A stretch of 64,000 bases of DNA, taken from Undaria pinnatifida (Eukaryota; Sar; Phaeophyceae; Laminariales; Alariaceae). Position numbers and translations under genes: made by a program. This document shows positions 33,501 through 44,344 of this stretch, piece after piece. The stretch is taken from NCBI GenBank assembly GCA_012845835.1, contig JABAKD010000021.1, positions 62,001 to 126,000 of the forward strand. Reading direction: 5' to 3'. A model generated the notes under the pieces. It ran no database searches and was not told the DNA's origin. It saw nothing but the letters and a program-made list of their open reading frames with translations. Each line of letters opens with the position of its first letter. Positions within the stretch are counted from its first letter, which is position 1.

Positions 33501-34860
33501 TTTATCTTGACTCCATGTTTTCTCCAGTCTTTGGCGTACCTGCCCCAACGGTCCAACGGTACCGACCTTCATCCTGGTTTTGCAGCCGACAGGCCTGTTT
33601 TACCTTGACCCAAATATCTCGTTTTTTTCGATATGCTCGCCCCTTCGATCCAACGACACCAGCCTTCGCCCTGGCTTCATAGCCCGCCCCGACTGTGCAG
33701 TCCACAGGTCGTCCCCTCTCCACCCCCAATTTTTCCCGTCTTGTTTGGCGTACCTGTCACATGGATCCTGCGGTTTGTACCCCAGCTTGGCTTCACAGCC
33801 CATGATAGTCGTTTTCTGCCGACTCCCTTTTATGACCAACGGCTTTACTACGCACTTCGTGATGCTAGTAGTCCTTGAAGCTATTGTCATTAATAGTGTT
33901 TCAAAGTCCCTTGGTGTGGACCCCCTTTTTCGAACTACCGCACGTCGCTCGCTGGCACCACTTGCCTACTTTCTTGTTTTGCCTACTTGTACCTTTTTTG
34001 GTTCCCCTCATAGGGTTGATCCACTCTACCACTCTACCACTCTACGAGTACAAACCTAGGGTTTCCGACCTACGATGCCCAGCCACAACTTTCTTCTTGC
34101 CGTGTTCTCCCTTCCCCACCACGTTCTGCAGCTAGACACTTCCAGCGTTGATTCGACCTCCACGAGCGTCTTCTTGCCGACTCCCTTTCGGCTTGCATTA
34201 TGTACGGTTGAAAGCTCTTGCTACGCTTGCTGACATTGCTCCCGTAATTTGCTAGCCTCTCAAGACGTCAGAATGCCGACCCCCTCTCTCCTTCTTCCCA
34301 AGTATCTTCTGACTTCTGTGTCGGCGTTGCAGTTTTGTGCTTGTGTATTGCTTTCGAGAGGCTGCATCACGTTCCATTTTTTCGGGTACTTAAGTCTAGC
34401 CAGCTTGCTTATCACGATGCCCTGCTGTTGACCCTGTTTCAGCTTTCCCGTGTATCTCATGTCTCCAGTTCCACCCTTTCGGTGTTGTGCTTTATCGTAT
34501 TTTCGCGACTTGTTCTGGTAGATCCGGCTTTCCCTTTTACAGATCGACCGAAGGCCTTGTACCTAAGGCCTTGAGCTAGCCTCCCCGGTCCCACCTTACG
34601 CCTCCCGCGTTGATTACTTCTTAACGTGCGTTCTTTTAGACCAACAGGCCAGTGGCCTCACGCTCCCCTCTTAGGCCCCACGTTACAGGCCTCCAATTTG
34701 GTTCCCCTTCGCAGCGGCGACATGCTTTCCGTTCTCCCTTCAGGCTGTGTTTCTGCTTATAAATATATAGACTATATGATCATTCTTTTTTGCGGGGATT
34801 TGGTCAGGAGTTTTTTTCGTCTCGGCCCCTGTATGTGATTCGTCGAACGGGAATTTTGGG
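30580..34860. other. Pyrimidine-rich stretch without a gene
   Basis: About 4 kb in which the plus strand is visibly richer in T and C than A and G, with many short unrelated frames and no domain. Local repeats include two AACTAGGCCG-type units near 31235 and 31302, GATATTGATGA/TGATGT runs at 32752-32812 and 33010-33110, and CAGCCAACAGG/CAGCCGACAGG units near 33485 and 33582. The asymmetry could reflect a long intron or a transcribed repeat. Confidence 0.35.
33325..33362. repeat. Perfect 15-bp hairpin
   Basis: GACCTACAGGGGCTC and its exact reverse complement are separated by an 8-base loop (33340-33347). Confidence 0.9.
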
Positions 34861-35828
34861 TCAAACAGCTTCGTTCGAGCGCCGTCTTCGGGGGGCGGCT
34901 CAAACGCCCCTCGCCCTGCGGTATCCGTTCCGCACCTGGCCGGGATTGGGTACGTGGGCTGATTGAGACAAGAGAGAAATGCGCAAAGTTTTGTATTTTG
35001 GGCGGTATACATCCGAGCTATTCTTGGATCTTGGCATATATATACAGGTATGCAGAGCTTGAACAAAGAAATCATATGGGAAAACATGTATATCCAAGGT
35101 GGCACAATTTCAAAATTGGTTTCTTATTTAGTCCCCACCACAATTTTTTCATAGTCACACCTCGAAGCGTTTGGCCTGTTGTTGTGCACATCGTCCGACT
35201 GACTGCTGTGCCATTGCCTTTCGATATCGGATTTCAAGGTTAAATACGTTTGTACGAGCGTTCGTTGTCTTCGAGGGGGGCCGTTCCCTACCCAACAACA
35301 TCACTACTCCCAGAAGTGTCCGTGCTGATTCTTCATCCTAGAGAGATACGACTTATTATTATGTGGTCACAGACTGTGAGACAGAGTAAACCAAACAATC
35401 GCAGTGAATCAAGGTATAAATCATGTGAAATGCTAGCGTACCGGGTACGAGAACACAGCAAAAAACAGGCCAGACCATAAAACAAATAAAAAACAAACAC
35501 AACGAACGGCGTCGCTTTTAAAAATCGCAGTACGAGAAACAATAACAATGTTCTGTTAGTCTTTATCATCGCCGCTCCAAAGAGTCGTTCCGTATATATA
35601 TATATAAAAAATATTCTAGCTTTCGATCCATGTATCATACAACAACAAATTTTGAAGATTTAACACGTTATTTACTACACTTAAACAATGGGTTGCATGC
35701 TGCATCTAACATCAAACCTTCTAGGATAGTAAACATTACAAGCCAGATGATATAAAGGGATGTCTTATTGCTTCAATCGTCAGGTTTGTTCCCTTTGAGA
35801 ATTTATAGTTTCCGCGCACATATTAAAA

Positions 35829-37280
35829 TGTCCCGCCCCCCGCCCCCCCCCCCCCCCTCCCCTCCCCCTCCACTGACCCCTCTTTTTCATCAAAAACCCC
35901 AACCCTTCCCCCCCCGCCCCTCCGTCCCCCGATCCCCCCCCCCCCTCCCCTTCCGCCTAGTCTGTCCAAACGCCCCACTCACAATCAAAATCGGCCTGAG
36001 TAATAAACACCTATACGCAGTTGATATCACGTCATTATCTTTCTGACCATCCATGACGTAGTTTTCAATTATTCCCCCCCCCCCCCCCTCCAACGCCCCC
36101 TCTTTTCCGACCACCTGCACGATCGCCTAGACCTAGCACCACGCGTATAACAAGCTGCTATATATCTTTGATCTCACAGCCGAAGTGTATTTGAATATTC
36201 TTTGTGACCTAAACCTCCTAAAAACTCCCCCCCCCCCCCCCCCCCCCCCTCTTGCTCTCCCTTACTCAAACGCCCCACCAAATATCGAAATCCGCCACAT
36301 TAATAAACACTTCACGCACAGGATATCACCTCATTATCTTTCGAGAGCCATCTATGCCGCTGTGTTCCCCCCCCCGCCCCTCCCCCCCGCCTCGAACGCC
36401 CCCTTGTTCCCCATCACCCGCACCATCGCCTAGACCTAGCACCACACGTGTAACAAACCCCTCACCTAAAGCCCTTCTTCCCCCCCTCCAACGCCCCCTC
36501 TTTTCCGACCACCTGCACGATCGCCTAGACCTAGCACCACGCGTATAACAAGCTCCTATATATCTTTGATCTCACAGCCGAAGTGTATTTGAATATTATT
36601 TGTGACCTAAACCTCCTAAAAAATCTCCCCCCCCCCCCCCCCTCTTGCTCTCCCTTACTCAAACGCCCCACCAAATATCGAAATCCGCCACATTAATAAA
36701 CACTTCACGCACAGGATATCACCTCATTATCTTTCGAGAGCCATCCATGCCGCTGTGTCCCCCCCCCCCCCCCCCCCCGCGTCGAACGCCCCCTTGTTCC
36801 CCATCACCCGCACCATCGCCTAGACCTAGCACCACACGTATAACAAACCCCTCACCTAAAGCCCTTCCCCCCCCCCCCCCCCCCCCGCCCCCCCCTGCCC
36901 CCCCCCGCCCCCACCCCCCACCTTCCCCCCCAACCCATCCCAACCCCACCCCCTCGAACACTCCACCCTCTCTTTACTCACTGATTGTACGACTTACCCA
37001 GGATATACATGATAAACTGATGTATTATTTCCAAAACCGTCACATTTATCCCCTTAAAATAATGTATAGTTTCCAGGCACATATTAAGCTGCCCCCCCCG
37101 CCCAAACCCCCCCCCCGCCCAACCCCCCCCCCATACCCCCCCCCCCCGCCCCAACCCCCCCCCCCCGCCCCCAATAATATATACTGGTGCCAAAACCGTC
37201 AGATTTATCCCCTCGAAAGGATTTATAGCTTACATGCACAAATTGCCCCTTCCCCCCCCCCCCCCCCCCCCCCCTCCAAA
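35829..37280. repeat. C-tract-rich block with 397-bp tandem duplication
   Basis: Runs of 12-20 or more C recur at about 35836, 36075, 36229, 36627, 36759, 36868, 37093, 37131 and 37250. A unit of about 397 bp is repeated twice (CTATATATCTTTGATCTCAC at 36158 and 36555), each with AACGCCCCACCAAATATCGA and CCATCGCCTAGACCTAGCAC. ATAGTTTCCGCGCACA-like fragments of family R lie at 35808, 37066 and near 37225. Pro-rich frames here are by-products of the C tracts. Confidence 0.9.
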
Positions 37281-37315
37281 CCCGCTCGCTTTTGATCAAA
37301 ACCAGGCCCTCTTTC

Positions 37316-37550
37316 CCTTCACAGCTGTCAGGTTTTGTCCCCCTCAGAAACGGGTTTTATAGTTTCCGCGCACAGACTGACTAAAATCATCTTGTTGACC
37401 CTGATAGCTACACTGTAGTTGTAAGGGGAGTCGCCGACCTATATCCTTAATGAGGACACACAACTCGTGATGCGCGCGATCGGAGTATCACACACAGCTT
37501 GCAAAGATGAGTTTCGACGAAATCTTCGATCTCACAGCTGGAGTGTATTT
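37316..37550 (+). repeat. Dispersed repeat family R, second long copy
   Basis: About 90 percent identical by eye to 21071-21300 over both parts, ending CACAGCTGGAGTGTATTTT. It abuts the C-tract block, whose fragments belong to the same family. Confidence 0.85.
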
Positions 37551-37910
37551 TCATTTTTTATAATATTATTATGTCGTTTTTCTTTGAACACCCCATTTTT
37601 GTTTGGAATTAATTGTGCTTATAGCCGGGGGGGGGCTGAATCCTGCATGCATACAAATGGCTCTAATTCGTCCATTTATATTGCGTTTGGTGCTGTTGTT
37701 GCTGTTCAAGTATTTCTCATCCTCATTTTGAGCGTGCTTGCTCGGCACGCCTACCTGATATAGGCTCAAAATCGTTTTTTTGTGCGACCTATCATGCAAA
37801 TAACTCATTGAACTGCGCTCGCATTGCAAATGTTTGCCGTATTCGAGAGGTATGCGAGAAAACCCGACTCACTCGAAAAAATTGTGAGCTTTTTGGATCA
37901 AAGCCTACCA

Positions 37911-38540
37911 GCCAATAACGAGAAATCAGCCAATCAATGAAGTCGGGGTTGACACGCCGTGCGGGGAGGTATATCGACCCGTGAGATCATCGTTATAGTT
38001 CCCGCGTTACTGGGGCTGTAGAGATTGTCAGAGGATTTCTGAACCGGGGATGGGGCCCTATCTCCCCCGTGTGCGACGGAACTGCCCCCTATCGGTTGGT
38101 GAGCCTCTATCATCCTCCTACTAGGCTGGGAGGCCGCTGTGGAGCTCGAACCAATCAGCGATTCAAGCCAATGGAACTGGGGTTTCCACACCGTGGGGGG
38201 CAGTGTCTACCCCAGAGGACTCGGTTTCTTCCCCCGTTTGTCTAGCTTTTAGATATATATATGGAATGACCCCTGGACCGGGGATGGGACTATATCGTCC
38301 CCGGCTGGAGCTGGCTCTATAATATACGAACCCCAGCCAATTAGAGATCGACCGGTCGGCGGTATTGGGGATTTCCACCATGCGCGGGGAGGAATCAATC
38401 CTGGTGATTTTCCGTGTTCGTTCCCGGGTTGTCGGAGTTGTACTTAGGTGAATTGATTATGATTCTGGGAATGGACCCTATCGCCCCCAGATGACGGTTA
38501 CATTATGTAAGATCTCCGGCCAATGAGCGAACATCATTCA
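37911..38540. repeat. Three to four copies of a 183-239-bp tandem repeat
   Basis: CCAAT anchors at 37912, 38151, 38337 and 38520. Each unit has GGGGTTTCCACACCGTG- and GGGGATGGGACTATATCG-like blocks. Related sequence recurs at 63070-63300. Confidence 0.8.
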
Positions 38541-40255
38541 GACAAAAAAGGTCATACCAGGAATTTACTGCATATATTTTTGTCTAAAACTCGCTCGAGC
38601 CTGAAATTCTCAAGTACCAAATTCTTTGTTCAGTGATATCGCGTACTGCTAATATTCCATCGACCAGGCGAGAATGGTCTACAGCAACAAGTAGCAACAC
38701 TATTATGATAGCATTCGAGGAATTGAAAAACGAAGGCAGCGACACCGTGTTTTCACGCCTAGAACACCGTCAGCAAGTCTCTCCACGATCATTATACACA
38801 CAGAGACACGGTCGGTCTGCGAGCCTCGGATCTAGATATTATAAAAATAAAAGTACACTTCACCTGCTGTGAGATCGAAGATTTTGTCGAAACTCATATT
38901 TGCGAGCTGTGTGTGATACTCCGATCGCGCGTATTATATTATGGTATCATGCATGTAGTAGCAGAAGCTGGCTCAGTGCGCGCCTGTCAGTTGCAACGTA
39001 GAGAACATGCAGCAAACCTTTGGTCATCCGTCTTCTGGCCCTGGGCGCTTCGTTGAGTTGAAACGCCAAGAAACACACTCGAAACGTCTCTTCGCGGCTA
39101 GACTAGAGGGTCAGTCTGCGTGGGCTCGGATTTTCCGATCGAAACATATATGATGAAGCTCGGAATCGGATTCAGGCAAGAAACGAAGAAACGGAGGAAA
39201 CGGCAGAAGTAGTAAGTGGTCCACTGTTAGTTTTTTTTTTTTTTTTTTTATCCTCCGGCGGATGGGGAAAAATAAAGCTTTAGCTCACCACACTTCCACT
39301 GTTAGTCTATATCAATATCTTGGCATTACTTTACGTTCTACACGCGTAACAGCTTTTACTCTCTATCGAATATTGAAACGAACATGTCGAAGTGCTGCCC
39401 TGCTCTGCCCAGAGCATGGGTGCGGGCGAATGCCGGTACACATGCGGAGCCCTTGTGTACCTTTATATTGTTTCCCTTCGCGTCCTTGCTCTCAGTTGCC
39501 TAGCTCTTTGCACTTTCGTAGCCCGATCGTTGTTGGTATATCAAGTACAGACGCGATCTCCACCGTTGTGGGCTTCATCATTTTGGTTTGTTTCGAATAG
39601 CCTCGGGGTCGATCCCCATTCCAATTGGATGCTTTGTTACCATCCTTGTGTTGTCGTATGATCTGCATCTGCGCGTATCCAGGGTTGCCTAATCTTATGG
39701 AGTGCTCTCCATAGACTAGATTTATAGGCTTTAATAAGGCGTGACACGATTTCATTTCCTTTATATGACCTGCTTAATGTGCCATACCATAGTGCCGTTT
39801 CTCGTTTAGGTGGTTCTCAGTCACAAGTCGATGTTTTCATGGTGGAAGCATTGCACACCGGATCAGTGAGTGTGCGTGTGTTTTTTCCATGACGTACAAT
39901 AAATATCTGGTTTGGGATGATGTTTCGATAAATGAAAGATTGGAGGATACAGGAGAATCGATGCCATGAGCCGAGAAGGTAGGCGACCTACCCAGCAATG
40001 CCACCCTGCATCCCGACGGCATACCATCACAATTAAAATTCGTCAGTGCTCGCGCGTGATTTAAAGATGTTCGCATGAACATAATAATCAAACTTAGGTG
40101 CTCCGCTAAAGTAGCAAAGGGCGATCAAAATTTACCGCAGAAATGCCATTGTCTTGCGAATGACTCCCTACCTTGTTCCAAAACGTAGAAAACAAAACAT
40201 GTTGGCGCAGCGTGACAATTAATTTGATGGTGAACCAACCCAAGGTAAAAAGGAG
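38541..40255. other. No supported gene; contains a short family R copy
   Basis: The minus-strand copy of the family R second part is at 38836-38935. A poly-T run of about 20 lies near 39231-39249, flanked by CCACTGTTAG on both sides (39222 and 39296). Short frames lack domains. Confidence 0.4.
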
Positions 40256-40259
40256 GGGG

Positions 40260-40740
40260 GAGGTGTACCCGTTTCATGCATAGCCGTTGTCGTATGACTG
40301 TATACCCTCGCATCCCTGCTATGCCGGGACGGAGCACGTCGGGTTTTCACCGACCAGGCAGACATTGAGTGCACCAAAGTGCGAAGCGCCGTGAGGTGTT
40401 CGGCGAGTCGCATGAAGGGTGAACTGCATTCCACCAAAAATCGCTTGTGAGAGGCGGACTTCCATATTATATGGATGACAGGTTCAATGAGTTAATTTTA
40501 TTTCGGCATGGCCACTTCCAGAGACAGCAATGGGCGTACCATGTAACTACCTCGTGGGCGCACTACAAAAAGCACTGGGTGATACGATTATTCCCCTCGT
40601 GCGGAGTAATAATTCACCACCACGCACAAGTGATCTAATTCGACCGCCAGCTTGATCGACCGTAAAAACAAAACAGTCTAGCTCATGCAATGAGCGGCGT
40701 GTATTATATTGCCGTTGCCAACCGACGCCAACCCAACCTA
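40260..40740 (+). repeat. Dispersed 500-bp repeat U, copy 1
   Basis: Matches 49425-49945 along its length, for example GCCGGGACGGAGCACGTCGG, TTTTCACCGACCAGGCAGAC, ATGGCCACTTCCAGAGACAG and CCAACCGACGCCAACCCAAC. A partial third copy lies at 40920-41045. No coding capacity. Solo LTR or non-autonomous element are both possible. Confidence 0.85.
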
Positions 40741-40887
40741 TATATTATGAAAATTAAAACACTCCAGCTGTGAGATCAAGTATTTTGTCGAAACTCATCT
40801 TTGCAAGCTGTGTGTGATACTCCGATCGCGCGTATTACGGGTTGTGTGTCCTCATTAAGGATATAGGTTGGCGACTCCCCTTGCATC
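40741..40887 (-). repeat. Family R, second part, minus strand
   Basis: Carries the reverse complement of the CGCGCGATCGGAGTATCACA block and ends at GGCGACTCCCCTTGCA. It lies exactly between the full and the partial copies of repeat U. Confidence 0.85.
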
Positions 40888-40919
40888 TATATATAGCATA
40901 GGCCAGGGGTGAGCAGATG

Positions 40920-41045
40920 TGCTCGGTTCAATCATAGCCGTAGTATTAATAGTACGATCACAGACGCTCGCATCTCTGCAAAACGCGTACGGAGCACGTC
41001 GGGGTTTCACCGGGTAAGCAGACATCGCGTGCACCAAGGTGTAGG
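40920..41045 (+). repeat. Repeat U, partial copy
   Basis: ACGGAGCACGTCGGGGTTTC and GCAGACATCGCGTGCACCAA correspond to the first 130 bp of the copy at 40.3 kb. Confidence 0.75.
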
Positions 41046-41113
41046 AAGGATTGATGAGGAAGGTGTCCGTTACTACTGCAATGGTTCCTCCTCTGAGGAC
41101 TTACATGCCCCTA

Positions 41114-42061
41114 TAGTGCGTTAGGGGACCGCCGCGTGAGGGAACCGCCAGAGCGTTTTTGGGCAGCGGGACCGCCGAGCGAGAGAACCGCCAACGGGTT
41201 TTGAGCAGCGGGACCACCGAGAGAGGGGACCGCTAAGAGGTTTTGGGTAGCGGGACCGCCAAATGAGGGGACAAAGACTTTGAGGCAGCGGGACAGCCGA
41301 TTTGACTTTATACTACAACGTGCAGATTTCCTATTTTTTTATACCGTATATAAGTTAAATACGCGTTCGGGAAACGAGGTATCCGGACCGAGTTTATACT
41401 AAAACATACAGATTTCCCTGTAGTTTAAGTTTAATACTTACGCGTTCGGAAAACGAGGTATCCGGACCGAGTTTATACTTAAACGCACAGATTTTCCCAA
41501 TTAAATTTTTACTGAAACGTACAGATTTTCCCTATGAAACCGAATTTATACTAAAACGTACATATTTTCCCTATTACACCGAGTATATACTACAACGTAC
41601 AGATTTCTTTATGAAATTCATACTAAATAAACGTACAAATTTTCCCTAATAAATTATATTTAATACAGAAGATCTGTACCACATGTAACAGAGAAAATCT
41701 GTGCGTTTTATTATAAACTCGGTCCGGATACCTCGTAAATTAATTAGGGAAAATCTGTACGTTTTGGTATAAACTCGGTCCGGATACCTCGTTTTCCCAA
41801 CGCGTATATAACTTATATACGGTATAAATAATAGGAAATCTGTACGTTTTAGTATAAAGTCAAATCGGCTGTCCCGCTGCCTTCGGCGGTCCCCTCACTC
41901 AGCGGTCCCGCTACCCGAAACCTCTTAGCGGTCCCCTCTCTCGGTGGTCCCGCTGCTCAAAACCCGTTGGCAGTCCCCTCGCTCGGCGGTTCCGCTGCCC
42001 AAAAACGCTCTGGCGGTCCCTCACGCGGCGGTCCCTCACGCGGCGGTCCCGTAACGCACTA
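41114..42061. mobile_element. Foldback/MITE-like element with long terminal inverted repeats
   Basis: The two ends are inverted copies: TAGTGCGTTAGGGGACCGCC at 41114 and the reverse complement of GGCGGTCCCGTAACGCACTA at 42042-42061. The inverted match continues for about 230 bp, through tandem GGGACCGCC-containing units of 40-45 bp, to TCAAATCGGCTGTCCCGCTG. The centre (41330-41860) holds further copies, in both orientations, of GAGGTATCCGGACCGAGTTT and ACGTACAGATTTTCCC motifs. A TA at each end would fit a TA target duplication as in Tc1/mariner-type elements. No transposase is encoded, so it is non-autonomous. Confidence 0.88.
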
Positions 42062-42966
42062 CACCTCACCTACACCTACATACACTACTTCAGTACTTCC
42101 AACACAGCGTAGGCTTGGAATATTTTGGGACGATGCCTAGACCAGGAGACGTTCATCAGCTTCAGTGTTATTGAAGTGTTATTGGTGGCCTAGAGCATGG
42201 CATTTTTGATCGAGTTGGACTTGGTTGGTGGCAATGCTTTCCGACCTGTGCTACGATGATAGAGTTAGCATGGTATGTTGGGCCACCTGCACATCTCCAT
42301 TTTTGGTGGAAGCTCGTGGAATCTTCCATGGAAGCTTCCACGGCTTCCACGGAAGCTTCCATCGCTTGGAAGCTTCCAAGGAAGTTGTGGAAGCTTTCAT
42401 AGAAGTGGTGGAAACATGCAATGGAAGCTTCCACGCTTCCATGCAAGCTTTCACACTCCCATGACTTGGAAGCTTCCGTAGAAGTTACTTCCACGGAAGT
42501 TTTTCGTGGAAGCTTCCAGGGAATTTACTTCCACGGAAGCTTCCATGAATGCTTCCACGAAACTTACTTCCACGGAAGCTTTCATGATAGATTCACGAAA
42601 GTTACTTCCACGGAAATTTGCACGAAAAGTAAATTTCTTTCACAGAAGCTTTCGTGGAAGTAAATTTTATTTCATGGAAGCTTCCGCGGAAGTAAATTTT
42701 CTTCAACGGAAGCTTCCGCATAAGCTTTCACGGAAGCTTTCGTGGAAGAAAATTAGTCTACGGAAGTTTTCACGGAAGATTTCACGGACTTAAAATTGCT
42801 TCTACTGAAGCTTTCAAACTGGAATATATTTGCTTTCACGAAAGGTTTCACGGAAGCTTTCACGGAAGCTTTCACGGAAGCTCTCGTGGAAGTAAATTGC
42901 TTTCACCGAAGATTTCGCGGAAGTAAATTTGCTTCCACGGAAGTTTTCACGAAATATCTCACGGAA

Positions 42967-42993
42967 CCTAACCCTAACCCTAACCCCTAACCC
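42967..42993. repeat. Interstitial telomeric tract 1
   Basis: CCTAACCCTAACCCTAACCC then CTAACCC, entered from ACGGAA and left into TTCGTGGAAGC. Confidence 0.95.
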
Positions 42994-43193
42994 TTCGTGG
43001 AAGCTTTGGTGGAGCGTTCTTGGAAGCTTTCTACCGAAGCTTTCAAACTGGAGTAAATTGCTTCAACGAAAGTTTTCACGGAAGCTTTCACGGGAGCCGT
43101 CACGCAAGCCTTCGTGGGAATAAGTTGCTTTCATCGAAGCTTTCGCGGGAGTAAATTTGCTTCCACGGAAGCTTTTACGGAAGCTTTCACGGA

Positions 43194-43221
43194 ACCTAAC
43201 CCTAACCCTAACCCCTAACCC
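43194..43221. repeat. Interstitial telomeric tract 2
   Basis: Same sequence and same junctions as tract 1. Confidence 0.95.
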
Positions 43222-43304
43222 TTCGTGGAAGCTTTCGTGAAAGCTTTCTACCGAAGCTTGACTGATTCTACGATAGCCCCCCCCAAAACCAGCTGTTTTC
43301 TTTA

Positions 43305-43510
43305 ACGAACGTTTCATGGCTGCTCGACACGAGGAAGGATGCTATGAAAAGAGTATCTGCATATATCATTTTGTTTGCGGAGGACTATCAAACGATGGAC
43401 GTCCGGGTGGTAAGGGGGACCGTATTTCACGATTTACGGCCAGGAGCTGGTTTCAAAACCGGCGATTTCGTTAAAGAAAAGTTGGGGGGGCTACCGTAGA
43501 ACCACACGCT
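43305..43510 (+). repeat. Dispersed repeat T, copy 2
   Basis: Counterpart of 21778-21990, including CTGGTTTCAAAACCGGCGAT. It lies inside the AAGCTT satellite between telomeric tracts 2 and 3. Confidence 0.85.
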
Positions 43511-43656
43511 TTCAAACAGGGGTAAATTCGCTTCCACGAAAGGTTTCACGGAAAATTTTACGGAAGCTTTCACGGAAGCTTTCGTGGAACGGAAGTAAAT
43601 TTCTTTCATCGAACCTTTCGAGTACGTAAATTTGCTTCCACGGAACCTTTTACGGA

Positions 43657-43697
43657 ACCTAACCCTAACCCTAACCTTAACTCTAACCCCTAACCCT
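43657..43697. repeat. Interstitial telomeric tract 3
   Basis: CCTAACCCTAACCCTAACC with variants TTAACT and CTAACCCC, again entered from ACGGAA and left into TTCGTGGAAGC. Confidence 0.95.
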
Positions 43698-44344
43698 TCG
43701 TGGAAGCTTCAGTGGAAGCTCTCGTGGAAGTTACTTCCATGGAAGCTTTCGTGGAAGTTACTTCCATGGAAGCTTTCGTGGAAGCTTACGTGAAAGCTTT
43801 CGTGGAAGCTTTCGTGGAAGCTTTCGTGGAAGTTGCTTCCATGGTAACTTTCGTGGAAGCTTTCGTGGAAGTTACTTCCATGGGATCTTTCGTGGAAGTT
43901 ACTTCCATGGAAGCTTTCGTGGAAGTTACTTCCATGGAAGCTTTCGTGGAAGCTTACGTGAAAGCTTTCGTGGAAGCTTTCGTGGAAGCTTTCGTGGAAG
44001 TTGCTTCCATGGTAACTTTCGTGGAAGCTTTCGTGGAAGTTACTTCCATGGGATCTTTCGTGGAAGTTACTTCCATGGAAGCTTCCGTGGAAGCTGAAGC
44101 TTCCGTGGAAGCTTTCGTGGAAGCTACTTCCATGGAAGCTTTCGCGAACGATTTTGTTTTTGCGTGGAAGCTTTCATATCTTCCATGTAAACTTCCTCGG
44201 AAGCTTCCGTGGAAGCTACTTCCATGGAAGCTTTCGCGAAAGATTTCGTTTTTGCGTGGAAGCTTCATATCTTTCATGTAAACTTCCACGAAAGCTTCCA
44301 TGAAAGCTTTCAAGCTTTTATGAGCTTCCACGCAAAACGCAAGT

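Larger units (their letters stand above)
42300..44340. repeat. AAGCTT-centred palindromic satellite
   Basis: Over 2 kb of units built on GGAAGCTTTCACGGAAGC- and GGAAGTTACTTCCATGGAAG-like 12-30-mers, each locally self-complementary around AAGCTT or CCATGG. A 168-bp higher-order unit (56 codons) is tandemly duplicated at about 43742-43909 and 43910-44077 (GAAGCTTACG at 43781 and 43949). The 193-residue frame at 43700-44281 is a by-product of the array. Telomeric tracts interrupt it three times. Confidence 0.95.

Noticed and set aside
36645..37295. 216-residue Pro-rich frame
   Set aside because: Produced by the long C tracts; the coding-like length follows from CCC codons and the tandem 397-bp duplication.
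43700..44281. 193-residue repetitive protein
   Set aside because: The frame follows from 12-30-bp palindromic units; no start or splice context and no independent evidence of coding.
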